Source: Glaciihabitans arcticus
GTDB taxonomy: Bacteria; Actinomycetota; Actinomycetes; Actinomycetales; Microbacteriaceae
Length of the DNA: 64,000 bases
Direction: 5' to 3'
Assembly (NCBI RefSeq): GCF_004310685.1
Contig: NZ_SISG01000001.1
Span: 868,001 to 932,000 of the forward strand
The translations under genes and the position numbers were made by a program. The notes under the pieces were generated by a model, which saw only the letters and a list, made by a program, of their open reading frames with translations, searched no databases and was not told where the DNA came from. This document shows, one piece after another, positions 15,224-23,300 of the stretch (within the stretch, counting starts at the first letter, position 1; every line of letters starts with the position of its first letter).

Positions 15224-15820
15224 ATGACTCTCTCCACGTCCTTCACCGCCTCGCTGCCCGCCTGGGTCGTCGAGCGCGACTTCCCCAGCACCCTCGCCAC
15301 GCACGACGACCGTGTCGCGCTCACCAACGAGCTGGCCGCCCGCAACCATCGCGAGGGCAACGGCGGGCCGTTCGCTGCGATCGTCGTCGATCGAACGACC
15401 GGCGAGCTGGTCTCCGTCGGGGTGAACGTGGTGCTCTCGACCAACAAGTCGAGCGTGCACGCCGAGGTGATGGCTCTCTCGCTCGCCCAGGAGGCGTCCG
15501 GCAGCTGGGATCTCGGCGCATCCCCCGAGCAGTATCTCGAACTGGTCGTCAACTGGCGACCGTGCACGATGTGTTACGGCGCGCTCGTCTGGTCGGGTGT
15601 GAAGCACCTCGTGATCGCGGGCGACGGCCCGGAGTGCGAGGAGCTCACCGGATTCGACGAGGGTCCGATGCCCCCCGACTGGGTCGGCGAACTCGAGACT
15701 CGCGGCATCAGCGTGACGATCGGGGTGCAGCGCGACGAAGCGGTTGCGGTGTTCGCCGAGTACGGCCGGTCCGGCGCTGTTGTGTACAACGCGCGCGGAA
15801 CGGGTTCACGGAACGACTAG
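15224..15820 (+). CDS. Nucleoside/nucleobase deaminase (CDA superfamily)
   Basis: A 198-residue cytidine-deaminase-fold protein with the zinc and proton-shuttle motif HAEVMAL (about residues 78-84) and the second zinc motif W-R-P-C-T-M-C (about 109-115). Such enzymes deaminate guanine, cytosine or nucleosides in salvage; the exact base is not decided by these motifs, although the length and the G-G-P-F-A-A-I strand resemble guanine-deaminase-like proteins. It ends on a CTAG overlap with the convergent DUF5997 gene. TACGTT 6 nt before the ATG suggests a leaderless message. Confidence 0.87.
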   Translation: MTLSTSFTASLPAWVVERDFPSTLATHDDRVALTNELAARNHREGNGGPFAAIVVDRTTGELVSVGVNVVLSTNKSSVHAEVMALSLAQEASGSWDLGASPEQYLELVVNWRPCTMCYGALVWSGVKHLVIAGDGPECEELTGFDEGPMPPDWVGELETRGISVTIGVQRDEAVAVFAEYGRSGAVVYNARGTGSRND

Positions 15821-16263
15821 CGCCCGCGGGCTCCGCCGCCGTTGCTGGGGTCGCGACCGGTCTTCTCGGCCAGCGCGGCCTGCTCACGACGCCAGGCGTC
15901 GCGCTCCTTGACGCGCTGCTTCTCGTCGCGCACCTCGGCCTGCGTTGCACGCTCCTGCACGAGCCACTGCGGCGGTGCCTGCAGCAGCGCGAGGATCTCG
16001 GCGCTCGTGAGCGGGTCGTCCGCTCCACCGCGGGCGAGGCCGGCGATCGAGACACCGAGCTTGCCGGCGATGACCCCGCGCGGGTGCGGTCCGTTCTTGC
16101 GCAGCTCGACGAGCCACTCGGGCGGGTTGGCGTTCAGTTCGTCCAGTTCGGCGCGCGTGTGCGGCTTCGACTGGAAGTCTTCGGGCGTGGCTGGCAGGTA
16201 CACACCAAGCTTCTGCGCCGCCGTTGCGGGCTTCATGGACTGGGGTGTGTGCTCCGTACTCAT
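15817..16263 (-). CDS. DUF5997 family protein
   Basis: The 148-residue protein matches DUF5997: K-P-A-T-A-A-Q-K-L-G-V-Y-L-P-A near the N-terminus, then two similar helices each opening with P-P-x-W-L-V (PPEWLVELRKNGPHP and PPQWLVQERATQ), separated by RGVIAGKLGVSIAGLARGG, which looks like a helix-turn-helix. The tail is charged and Gly-rich. Function unknown. Its start codon is 22 nt from that of a divergent LysR-type sensor protein lacking an HTH, and the two probably work together (inference). TACGCT lies 6 nt before the ATG. Converges with the deaminase through CTAG. Confidence 0.8.
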   Translation of the reverse strand: MSTEHTPQSMKPATAAQKLGVYLPATPEDFQSKPHTRAELDELNANPPEWLVELRKNGPHPRGVIAGKLGVSIAGLARGGADDPLTSAEILALLQAPPQWLVQERATQAEVRDEKQRVKERDAWRREQAALAEKTGRDPSNGGGARGR

Positions 16264-16269
16264 GCCTAC

Positions 16270-16275
16270 AGCGTA
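16270..16275 (-). promoter_or_regulatory. -10 element TACGCT, leaderless start (overlaps opposite promoter)
   Basis: On the minus strand TACGCT, then GTAGGC, then the ATG of the DUF5997 gene. It overlaps the plus-strand -10 at 16274-16279 by two bases, so the two promoters should exclude each other. Confidence 0.5.
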
Positions 16276-16279
16276 GCCT
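16274..16279 (+). promoter_or_regulatory. -10 element TAGCCT, leaderless start (overlaps opposite promoter)
   Basis: TAGCCT, then TTGACC, then the GTG at 16286. It supports the GTG start over the TTG at 16280. Confidence 0.5.
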
Positions 16280-16285
16280 TTGACC

Positions 16286-17032
16286 GTGAGCCCTTCCCTC
16301 CGCATAGCCTTCGTCCCCGGTGTGACGATCACCAAGTGGAGCCGCACCTGGGAGGAGAGGCGCCGCGACACTGCCCTGTCCTTCGTGCCGGTCGAGGTGG
16401 ACGAGCAGTCCGCCGTGCTCCACGCAGACACCGCAGACGTCAGCTTCGTGCGCCTGCCGGTCGACAGCGAGGGGTTGAGCGTCATCCGCCTGTACGGCGA
16501 GGTCGCCGTCGTCGTCCTCTCTGTGGATGATCCCCTCGCCGACAGCGAAACGCTCACCCTGGCCGAACTCGCGACCCTCACCCTCCACGACCCGAGCGCT
16601 CCCGTTGCCGACACCATCGCCCTGATCGCGGCCGGCGTGGGCGGCGTGATCCTGCCGCATGCCATCGCCCGTGCGCACTCCCGCAAGGACCTCGTGGCGC
16701 GCCCGGTGACGGATGCGCCCGAGACGGAGATCGCGATCGCCTGGCTCGCCGAGCAGACTACGAGCGACATCGAGGAATTCGTAGGCATCGTGCGCGGCCG
16801 TTCCGCGAACAGCTCGCGGCTCGTGCCGACCCCGCCGACCGAGAAGCGGGCTCCGGGCAAGGCTGCCGCGCCCGGCGGCAAGCAGACGGCCTCGGGCAAG
16901 GCGAACGCGGGCGGCAAGGCCGTCGCGAAGCGCAAGCCGTACGCGACCTCAGGCGGTGCCGACGCGAAGAACCGCTCCGGCTCGCCGAACTCCCCCAAGG
17001 CGCGCAACGCCCGAAAACGCAAAGGACGCTAG
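16286..17032 (+). CDS. LysR-type substrate-binding domain protein without HTH
   Basis: The first 160 or so residues resemble the effector-binding half of LysR regulators: SPSLRIAFVPGVTITKW, then DVSFVRLPVD, LSVIRLYGEVAVVVLS, and AAGVGGVILPHAIARAH. The N-terminal winged helix-turn-helix that LysR regulators carry is absent. The last 70 residues are a low-complexity basic tail (Gly-Lys, Ala-Lys repeats, ending RNARKRKGR) that could bind nucleic acid. Start: GTG 16286 fits a TAGCCT -10 with 6-nt spacing. It faces the DUF5997 gene divergently and overlaps the HAD gene by one base (TAGTG), so those two are co-translated. I infer a split regulator; no effector can be named. Confidence 0.8.
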   Translation: MSPSLRIAFVPGVTITKWSRTWEERRRDTALSFVPVEVDEQSAVLHADTADVSFVRLPVDSEGLSVIRLYGEVAVVVLSVDDPLADSETLTLAELATLTLHDPSAPVADTIALIAAGVGGVILPHAIARAHSRKDLVARPVTDAPETEIAIAWLAEQTTSDIEEFVGIVRGRSANSSRLVPTPPTEKRAPGKAAAPGGKQTASGKANAGGKAVAKRKPYATSGGADAKNRSGSPNSPKARNARKRKGR

Positions 17033-17919
17033 TGGCACCGATCGACCCGAACCTCGGCCTCCTGTTCGACGTGGACGGCCCACTCGCCTCCCCCGTCTCG
17101 CGTTCGGTCGCGATCCCGAGCATCCTCACCGACCTCGTGAAGCTGGCCCGCGCGGGTGTACCGATCGCGTTCATCACCGGTCGCTCCGACGCGTTCATCG
17201 CGGACGAGGTGGTGAAGCCGCTGCTCGCGAACGGTCTCGCCAACGCGTTCGTCGCGGGCAAGGCTCGCATGTTCGGGGTCTTCGAGAAGGGCGCCGCCTG
17301 GTCGGTGATCGACGGCTCCGGCCTCGGCCCGCTCACGGTGGACGAGAAGGTTGCGCTGCCGCAGCCCGCAATCGACGCGATTCGTGGCATCGTGGCATCC
17401 CGTTTCAGCGACTCGATGTTCTTCGACGAGACGAAGCGCGCCATGATCTCGGTCGAGCAGCGCACCGATGTGCCGCACGGCGTGTACCAGGAGGCGCAGC
17501 CGCGATTCGAGGATGACGCCTTTGCAGCGCTCGTCTCGCTCGGCCTCGGCGTGCGCTACCGCGACCGTGAGGTGCCGGACGCCTTGGGTGAGGTGCCGTT
17601 CCGGCTCGACCCGACCATCATCTCCACCGACATCGAGTCGGTTCTGCTCGACAAGGATCGCGGCGCAGAGCGCGCCATCGAGTACTTCGCGGGGCTCGGC
17701 GAGGTGCCGACGCTGTGGCGCACGGTGGGTGACTCGCGCAGCGACTACCTCATGGCCGATCACCTGCACGCGGCCGGCTACGACGTCGCCCACGTGGACG
17801 TGCGGCCCTCCGACGGTGTGCTCGAACGGCCGTACAAGATCATTGTCGAAGGCGACCTGATCCATGACTTCGCGGGTGCCGCGTTCCTCTCGTACTGGGT
17901 GGAGAAGCTGGAGCTGTAG
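17032..17919 (+). CDS. HAD family hydrolase
   Basis: A 295-residue haloacid-dehalogenase superfamily protein: motif I FDVDGPL (D13, D15), motif II ITGRSD (about residues 48-53), and motif IV GDSRSDYLMADHL near residue 235, with an inserted cap domain in between. Layout is like that of sugar-phosphate/trehalose-phosphatase relatives, but no specific substrate is indicated. It starts at GTG 17032, sharing a base with the TAG of the LysR-type gene (TAGTG), so it is translated from the same message. Ends 75 nt before imuA'; a short hairpin follows its stop. Confidence 0.83.
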   Translation: MAPIDPNLGLLFDVDGPLASPVSRSVAIPSILTDLVKLARAGVPIAFITGRSDAFIADEVVKPLLANGLANAFVAGKARMFGVFEKGAAWSVIDGSGLGPLTVDEKVALPQPAIDAIRGIVASRFSDSMFFDETKRAMISVEQRTDVPHGVYQEAQPRFEDDAFAALVSLGLGVRYRDREVPDALGEVPFRLDPTIISTDIESVLLDKDRGAERAIEYFAGLGEVPTLWRTVGDSRSDYLMADHLHAAGYDVAHVDVRPSDGVLERPYKIIVEGDLIHDFAGAAFLSYWVEKLEL

Positions 17920-17929
17920 AGCACTCCCA

Positions 17930-17953
17930 GCCGACACGCCGCTCAATGTCGGC
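17930..17953 (+). terminator. Weak hairpin between HAD gene and mutasome promoter
   Basis: GCCGACA and TGTCGGC form a perfect 7-bp stem with a 10-nt loop, 11 nt after the HAD stop. There is no T-run, so termination is uncertain; it may separate the HAD gene from the SOS promoter. Confidence 0.35.
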
Positions 17954-17958
17954 GGCAA

Positions 17959-17987
17959 TTGACATATTCGAACGTATGTTCGAATAT
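17959..17987 (+). promoter_or_regulatory. imuA' promoter (TTGACA -35, GAATAT -10)
   Basis: A perfect -35 TTGACA (17959-17964) is followed by 17 nt and GAATAT (17982-17987). The LexA box fills the spacer, so LexA binding would block RNA polymerase. Six nt after the -10 stands ATG 17994, so the message is probably leaderless. Confidence 0.75.
17968..17983. promoter_or_regulatory. Perfect LexA (SOS) box
   Basis: TCGAACGTATGTTCGA matches the actinobacterial LexA operator TCGAAC-N4-GTTCGA at every fixed position. It overlaps the -10 of the imuA'-imuB-dnaE2 operon by two bases. The same operon is LexA-controlled in mycobacteria. Confidence 0.93.
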
Positions 17988-17993
17988 GAGGAG

Positions 17994-18785
17994 ATGCCTT
18001 CGGTTGCGTCAGCCTCCCCCGTAGAGGTCGTCGGCGCGCCCGTTTCCGCGGCGTCCGATCGTGCAGCAGGCGATACCGTTGCGCACCTCCAGTCCCGCAT
18101 CCGCCAGATGCAGGCGACCAAGCTCGACGCCCGCACCATCCCCACCCACCCCGCGATCGCCGCGCTGCTGCCCGGTGGCGGCCTGCAGCAGGGGTCGGTG
18201 TACTCGGTCGCGGGCTCGGGCACCCTGCTCATGGCGCTGCTCGCCGCACCCTCCGCCGCGGGATCCTGGTGCGGTGTGGTGGGGGTGCCCGAGTTCGGCC
18301 TCGAAGCCGCCCAGCGCTTCGGCATCGAACTCGAGCGGCTCGTACTGGTGCCGCATCCCGGAGACCAGTGGATCGCCGTCACCGCAGCCGTCGCCGACGC
18401 GCTCAGCGTCGTCGTGATGCGTCCGCCGAAGCGGGCGAGTGACGGCGCGATCACCCGGCTGGCGGCCCGGCTGCGGCAGCGCGGGTCGACCCTCATCGTG
18501 CTCGGCACCTGGCCGCAGAGCGAGGCGATGCTCACCCTCAGCGAGAGCGACTGGAGCGGCATCGGCGAGGGCCACGGGCACCTCGAGTCACGGCAGGCGA
18601 CCGTCACGGTGACCTCGCGGCTCGGTGGGCGACCCCGCAGTGCGCGGCTGTGGCTGCCCGACCGGGCCGAGGAGTTCCGCCGTGTGACGCCCGGCATCGC
18701 GACGCCCGGCATCGCAACACCAGCACGGACCGCGCCCGCTGCGCCCGACAGAATCATGCCCGACAGAATCGTGGCTGCGGGATGA
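17994..18785 (+). CDS. imuA': ImuA' (mutasome accessory protein)
   Basis: The 263-residue product belongs to the ImuA' family by place (first in imuA'-imuB-dnaE2) and by sequence: LLPGGGLQQGSVYSVAG resembles the RecA-like strand-loop, but the P-loop lysine is missing (VAGSGTLLMALLA). ImuA' supports ImuB and DnaE2 in error-prone translesion synthesis and is thought to interact with RecA. In-frame ATGs at 17946 and 17976 lie before or inside the LexA box; I chose 17994, six nt after the -10. The 3' end has two tandem 15-bp duplications (18687-18716 and 18743-18772). It overlaps imuB by ATGA. Confidence 0.85.
   Translation: MPSVASASPVEVVGAPVSAASDRAAGDTVAHLQSRIRQMQATKLDARTIPTHPAIAALLPGGGLQQGSVYSVAGSGTLLMALLAAPSAAGSWCGVVGVPEFGLEAAQRFGIELERLVLVPHPGDQWIAVTAAVADALSVVVMRPPKRASDGAITRLAARLRQRGSTLIVLGTWPQSEAMLTLSESDWSGIGEGHGHLESRQATVTVTSRLGGRPRSARLWLPDRAEEFRRVTPGIATPGIATPARTAPAAPDRIMPDRIVAAG
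18687..18716 (+). repeat. 15-bp tandem duplication in imuA' 3' end
   Basis: Two copies of ACGCCCGGCATCGC(G/A), encoding TPGIA twice. One mismatch. Confidence 0.9.
18743..18772 (+). repeat. Second 15-bp tandem duplication in imuA' 3' end
   Basis: Two copies of GCCCGACAGAATC(A/G)T, encoding PDRIM and PDRIV. One mismatch. Lies 26 bp after the first duplication. Confidence 0.9.
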
Positions 18786-20374
18786 CCCGGCGCACGCCCA
18801 GCGCAGCCCACGCTGCAGCAACCGTCGCTCGCGAGCCGATGCGCACCATGGTGCTCTGGAGCCCCGACTGGCCGATCACCGCGGTGCGCCGCGAGCACAG
18901 TCTGCCCGCCGGCGCACCCGTCGCGCTGCTGCACAAGGGACTCGTCTTCGCCTGCTCGGTCGAGGCACGCGCCGAGGGCGTCAAGCGTGGACTGCGGGTG
19001 CGCGAGGCCCAGTCCCGCTGCCCGGGGCTGATCGTGCTGCCCTACGAGCTGATCACCGACAACCGCGCCTTCGACCCGGTCGTGCAGGCGATCGAGGGCA
19101 TGACCGCGGGCGTGCAGGTGCTGCGCCCCGGAACCCTTGCGATCCGCTCGCGCGGCCCCGCCCGCTACTACGGCGGCGAGAAGCCCGCCGCCCTCGCCGT
19201 GATCGGCGGGCTCGCCGACCTCGGTATCCCGGGTGGTCGCGTCGGGGTCGCCGACGGCCCGTTCACGGCGGAGCAGGCCGCGCGGCACACGCCCTCGGTG
19301 CGGCTGGTTCCCGCCGGGCGCTCCCCCGAGTTCCTGGATCCCCTGCCGGTGAGCCTGCTCGGCGACGACTCCCTCGCGACGCTGCTACGGCGGCTGGGCA
19401 TCCGTACCCTCGGCGAGTTCGCCGCGCTCGAGGTCACCGACGTGCGCGAGCGGTTCGGCGAGATCGGTGCGCGCCTGCACTTCCTGGCGCGCGGTCTCGA
19501 CGGGCGGCCCGTGTTCTCGCGCATCCCGCCCAAAGAGCTGGAGAGGGTCGTCGATTTCGAGCCAGCGCTCGACCGGGTCGACCAGGTCACCTTCGGGGTG
19601 CTCGCCGCCTCGGAGGAGTTTCTCGCGGGGCTCACCGCCGAGCGGCTGGTCTGCACGGCGATCCGCATCGAGGTCGAGTCGGACTCGGGCGAGGTCTCCG
19701 GCCGCAGCTGGCTGCACCCGCGGTCGTTCACCGCGAGCGAGGTCGTCGACCGGGTGCGCTGGCAGCTGCAGGGCGGCACCACCGATTCGGGGCTCTCGAG
19801 CGGCATCACGCGTGTGCGCATCACCCCGGAGTCCCTCGACGCGATCGGCAACCACGAGCAGGGGCTGTGGGGTGGCGGACCCGACGAGCGCATCCACCAC
19901 GCCCTCAGCCGCGTGCAGAGCATGCTCGGGCACGAGGGGGTGCTCACGGCGGTCATCGGCGGCGGTCGCACCCTCGCCGACCGGCAGAATCTTGTTGCGT
20001 GGGGTGATCGTGCGGCGGATGCAACGGCCGTCGTCGCCCGCCAGCCCTGGCCCGGGCAGCTCCCCACCCCGGCCCCGGCCACGGTGTTCGCCGTCGCGCA
20101 CCCTGTACACGTTCTGGGATCCGGCGGCGAACCCGTGTTCCTCGACGACCGCGGCACGCTCTCGACTCCCCCGACGCGGTTCTCGGCCACGGGCGCCGGT
20201 GCGCAGTGGCGCGAGGTCACGGCCTGGGCGGGTCCGTGGTCGCTCGACGAGCGCTGGTGGGATCCCGCGACCGCCCGGCGTGCCCACCGTTTCCAGGTGG
20301 TCGACTCCGAGGGCTCGGCCTGGCTGCTCGTGCTCGACGGCGAGCACTGGGTCGCGGAGGCCCGGTATGACTAG
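18782..20374 (+). CDS. imuB: ImuB, Y-family polymerase-like mutasome scaffold
   Basis: A 530-residue Y-family polymerase homologue. The N-terminus reads MVLWSPDWPITAV where active polymerases have D-M-D, and no S-x-D-E catalytic pair is seen later, so it is inactive as a polymerase, as known for ImuB. It bridges ImuA', DnaE2 and the sliding clamp. The palm/thumb region holds LGIRTLGEFAALEVTDVRERFG (about 200-222) and a PWPGQLPTPAPATVF C-terminal segment; I do not see a canonical QLPLW-type clamp-binding motif. The start at ATG 18782 overlaps the imuA' stop (ATGA). dnaE2 follows after 15 nt with an AGGAG ribosome-binding site. Confidence 0.92.
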   Translation: MTRRTPSAAHAAATVAREPMRTMVLWSPDWPITAVRREHSLPAGAPVALLHKGLVFACSVEARAEGVKRGLRVREAQSRCPGLIVLPYELITDNRAFDPVVQAIEGMTAGVQVLRPGTLAIRSRGPARYYGGEKPAALAVIGGLADLGIPGGRVGVADGPFTAEQAARHTPSVRLVPAGRSPEFLDPLPVSLLGDDSLATLLRRLGIRTLGEFAALEVTDVRERFGEIGARLHFLARGLDGRPVFSRIPPKELERVVDFEPALDRVDQVTFGVLAASEEFLAGLTAERLVCTAIRIEVESDSGEVSGRSWLHPRSFTASEVVDRVRWQLQGGTTDSGLSSGITRVRITPESLDAIGNHEQGLWGGGPDERIHHALSRVQSMLGHEGVLTAVIGGGRTLADRQNLVAWGDRAADATAVVARQPWPGQLPTPAPATVFAVAHPVHVLGSGGEPVFLDDRGTLSTPPTRFSATGAGAQWREVTAWAGPWSLDERWWDPATARRAHRFQVVDSEGSAWLLVLDGEHWVAEARYD

Positions 20375-20389
20375 GAGCAGTGAATAAAC

Positions 20390-23300
20390 ATGGGCTGGAA
20401 CAACCCGCCCATCCCCTGGTCGGAGTTCGAGCGCAAGCTGTCGGACTCCCGGCGCCCAGGCGCGCCCCCGGTCGGCGCCGATGGCGGTGACAGCCCCGCG
20501 TGGTCGGCGAAGCGCAACCCGTATCAGTTGCCGCCGGACGCCATCCCGAAGCGCACCGGTGCGACCGTGCCGTACGCGGAGCTGCACGCGCACTCGAACT
20601 TCAGTTTCCTCGACGGCGCCTCCCGCCCCGAAGACCTCATCGAGGAGGCCGCACGCCTCGGGCTCACCGGCCTCGCCCTTACCGACCACGACGGCTTCTA
20701 CGGCGTGGTGCGGCTCGCGGAGGCCGCAGCAGCCCAGCGCGGCCCCGACCCCGTGGCAACGGTGTTCGGGGCGGAGCTGTCCCTGGGGCTGCGCAAGCCG
20801 CAGAACGGCGAGGCCGACCCCGAGGGCGAGCACCTGCTTGTGCTCGCTCGTGGTCAGGGCGGCTACCACCGGCTCGCCGGCGCACTCACTGGCGGGCAGC
20901 TCGCGGGTGGCGAGAAGGGACGTCCCGTGTACGACCTCGAGCAGCTGGCCGAGCAGTCCGGCGGCGAGTGGCAGATTCTCACGGGATGTCGCAAGGGCAC
21001 GGTGCGCGCAGCCCTCGCGTCGGGATCCTCGCGTTCCGTCGCCGAGGCCGCGGCAGCGCGAGAGCTCGACCGCCTCGTGGCTCTGTTCGGCCGGAGCAAC
21101 GTGCTCGTCGAGCTCTACGACCACGGCAACCCCCTCGACAGCAGCACCAACGACCTGCTCGCGGGCCTCGCCGAGCGGCAGGGGCTCGGTGTCGTGGCGA
21201 CCGGCAACGTGCACTACGCGACCCCGAAGCAGCATCACCTCGCGACGGCTCTCGCCGCCGTGCGGGCCCGGCGCAGCCTGGATGAGCTCGACGGCTGGCT
21301 TCCGGCCGCGGGGCAGGCACACCTGCGCAGCGGGGCCGAGATGACTGCGCGCTTCGCGCGCTACCCCGGAGCCGTCGAGCGCACCGTCGAGGTGGCCGCC
21401 GACCTCGCGTTCGAGCTGCGGCGCGCCAAGCCCGGGCTCCCGAAGCAGGAGGTGCCGGAGGGGCACACCCCGATGAGCTGGCTGCGCGAACTGGTCTGGC
21501 GCGGGGTGGCCGAGCGCGGGCTCGAGCTGAACGACGCCAACAGGGAGCGCATCGAGCGCGAGCTGGCCGTGATCGAGCAGAAGGATTTCCCGGGCTACTT
21601 CCTCATCGTGCACGACATCGTGCGCTTCGCGCGGGAGCGGCGCATCCTCTGCCAGGGTCGGGGTTCCGCCGCGAACTCTGCGGTCTGCTACCTGCTGATG
21701 ATCACGGCCGTCGACCCGATCTTCTACAAGCTGCCCTTCGAGCGGTTCCTCTCCAGCATGCGCGACGAGGAGCCCGACATCGATGTCGATTTCGACTCCG
21801 ATCGGCGCGAGGAGGTCATCCAGTACGTCTACAACAAGTACGGCAGGCTGAACGCCGCGCAGGTCGCGAACGTGATCAGCTATCGCCCCAAGTTCGCGGT
21901 GCGCGACATGGCCAAGGCGATGGGGCACAGTCCCGGCCAGCAGGACGCGTGGTCGAAGCAGGTGGAGCGCCACGGTGCGCTGCTCTCGAGTGAGGACCAC
22001 GACATCCCGGCCCCGGTGGTCGATCTCGCGCTCGAGGTCATGAAGTTCCCGCGACACCTCGGCATCCACTCGGGCGGCATGGTGCTCACCGATCGCCCCG
22101 TCGGCGAGGTGGTGCCGATCGAGCACGGACGCAAGGACGGCCGCACGGTTGTGCAGTGGGATAAAGACGACTGCGCCTGGATGGGCCTCGTCAAGTTCGA
22201 CCTGCTGGGCCTCGGCATGCTCTCGGCGCTGCAGTACTCGTTCGACCTCGTGCGCGACCACCTCGGCGAGGACTGGGATCTCGGCACCCTTCCGCGCGAG
22301 GAGGCCGGCGTCTACGACCAGCTCTGCCGGGCCGATTCGGTGGGCGTGTTCCAGGTCGAGAGCCGCGCGCAGATGGGCTTGCTGCCCCGGCTGCAGCCCC
22401 GCAAGTTCTACGACCTCGTCGTCGAGATCGCGCTCGTGCGGCCGGGGCCGATCCAGGGCGGGGCGGTGCACCCGTTTGTGCGCCGCAAGCTCGGGCAGGA
22501 GCCGATCACCTACCTGCACCCCAAGGTGGTGGAGCCGCTTGAGCGCACCCTCGGCATCCCGGTGTTCCAGGAGCAGCTGATGCAGGTCGCGATGGCGGTC
22601 GGTGGCTGCACCGGTGAGGATGCCGACCTGCTCCGCCGCGCCATGGGCTCCAAACGGGGCATCGAGCGCATCGAGTCGCTACGCGAGACCCTCTATGAGG
22701 GCATGGCGGCGAACGGCATCGAGCCCGATGTCGCCGACGAGATCTACTCCAAGATCCAGGCCTTCGCGAACTTCGGTTTCGCCGAGAGCCACAGCCTCAG
22801 CTTCGCCCTGCTTGTTTATGCCAGTGCGTGGATGCGCCTCCACTACCCCGCAGCCTTCCTCGCCGCGCTGCTCCGAGCCCAGCCCATGGGGTTCTACTCC
22901 CGGCAGTCCCTCGTCGCGGACGCCCGGCGCCACGGGGTTGAGGTGCTCCAGCCCGACATCCTGCGCTCCGGTGTGGCTTCGGGGTTGGAGGCGCTCGGTG
23001 ATCTGACTTCTGATCCTCCCTCGCAGGCTCAGTCGGCGCTGGGGTCGCGGGATCGCTGGCGCGATCCTCATAGCTCCACCGCGCCCACCGGCCTCGACCA
23101 GTGCCTCCACCGCGAGCAGCCCCCGGTCCCCCTCTTCGACCGCAGCATCCCGGCCTCCGATCGCGCCCACCGCCGCGACGGCAACCACGCGGTGCGCCTC
23201 GGGCTCGCCGAGGTGAACGGCATCGGCGAGGACCTCGCCGAGCGCATCGTGCTCGAACGGGAGGCGGCCGGCGACTTCGTCGACATGGGCGACCTCGTGC

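Noticed and set aside
17946-17993. Upstream in-frame ATGs at 17946 and 17976 for imuA'
   Set aside because: They lie before the -35 or inside the LexA box; 17994 is the first start codon after the -10.
19385-22519. Very long minus-strand open frame (1044 residues) opposite imuB and dnaE2
   Set aside because: It has no recognisable domains, is rich in Arg/His/Leu/Val as expected for an antisense frame of GC-rich genes, and overlaps two well-supported genes on the other strand.
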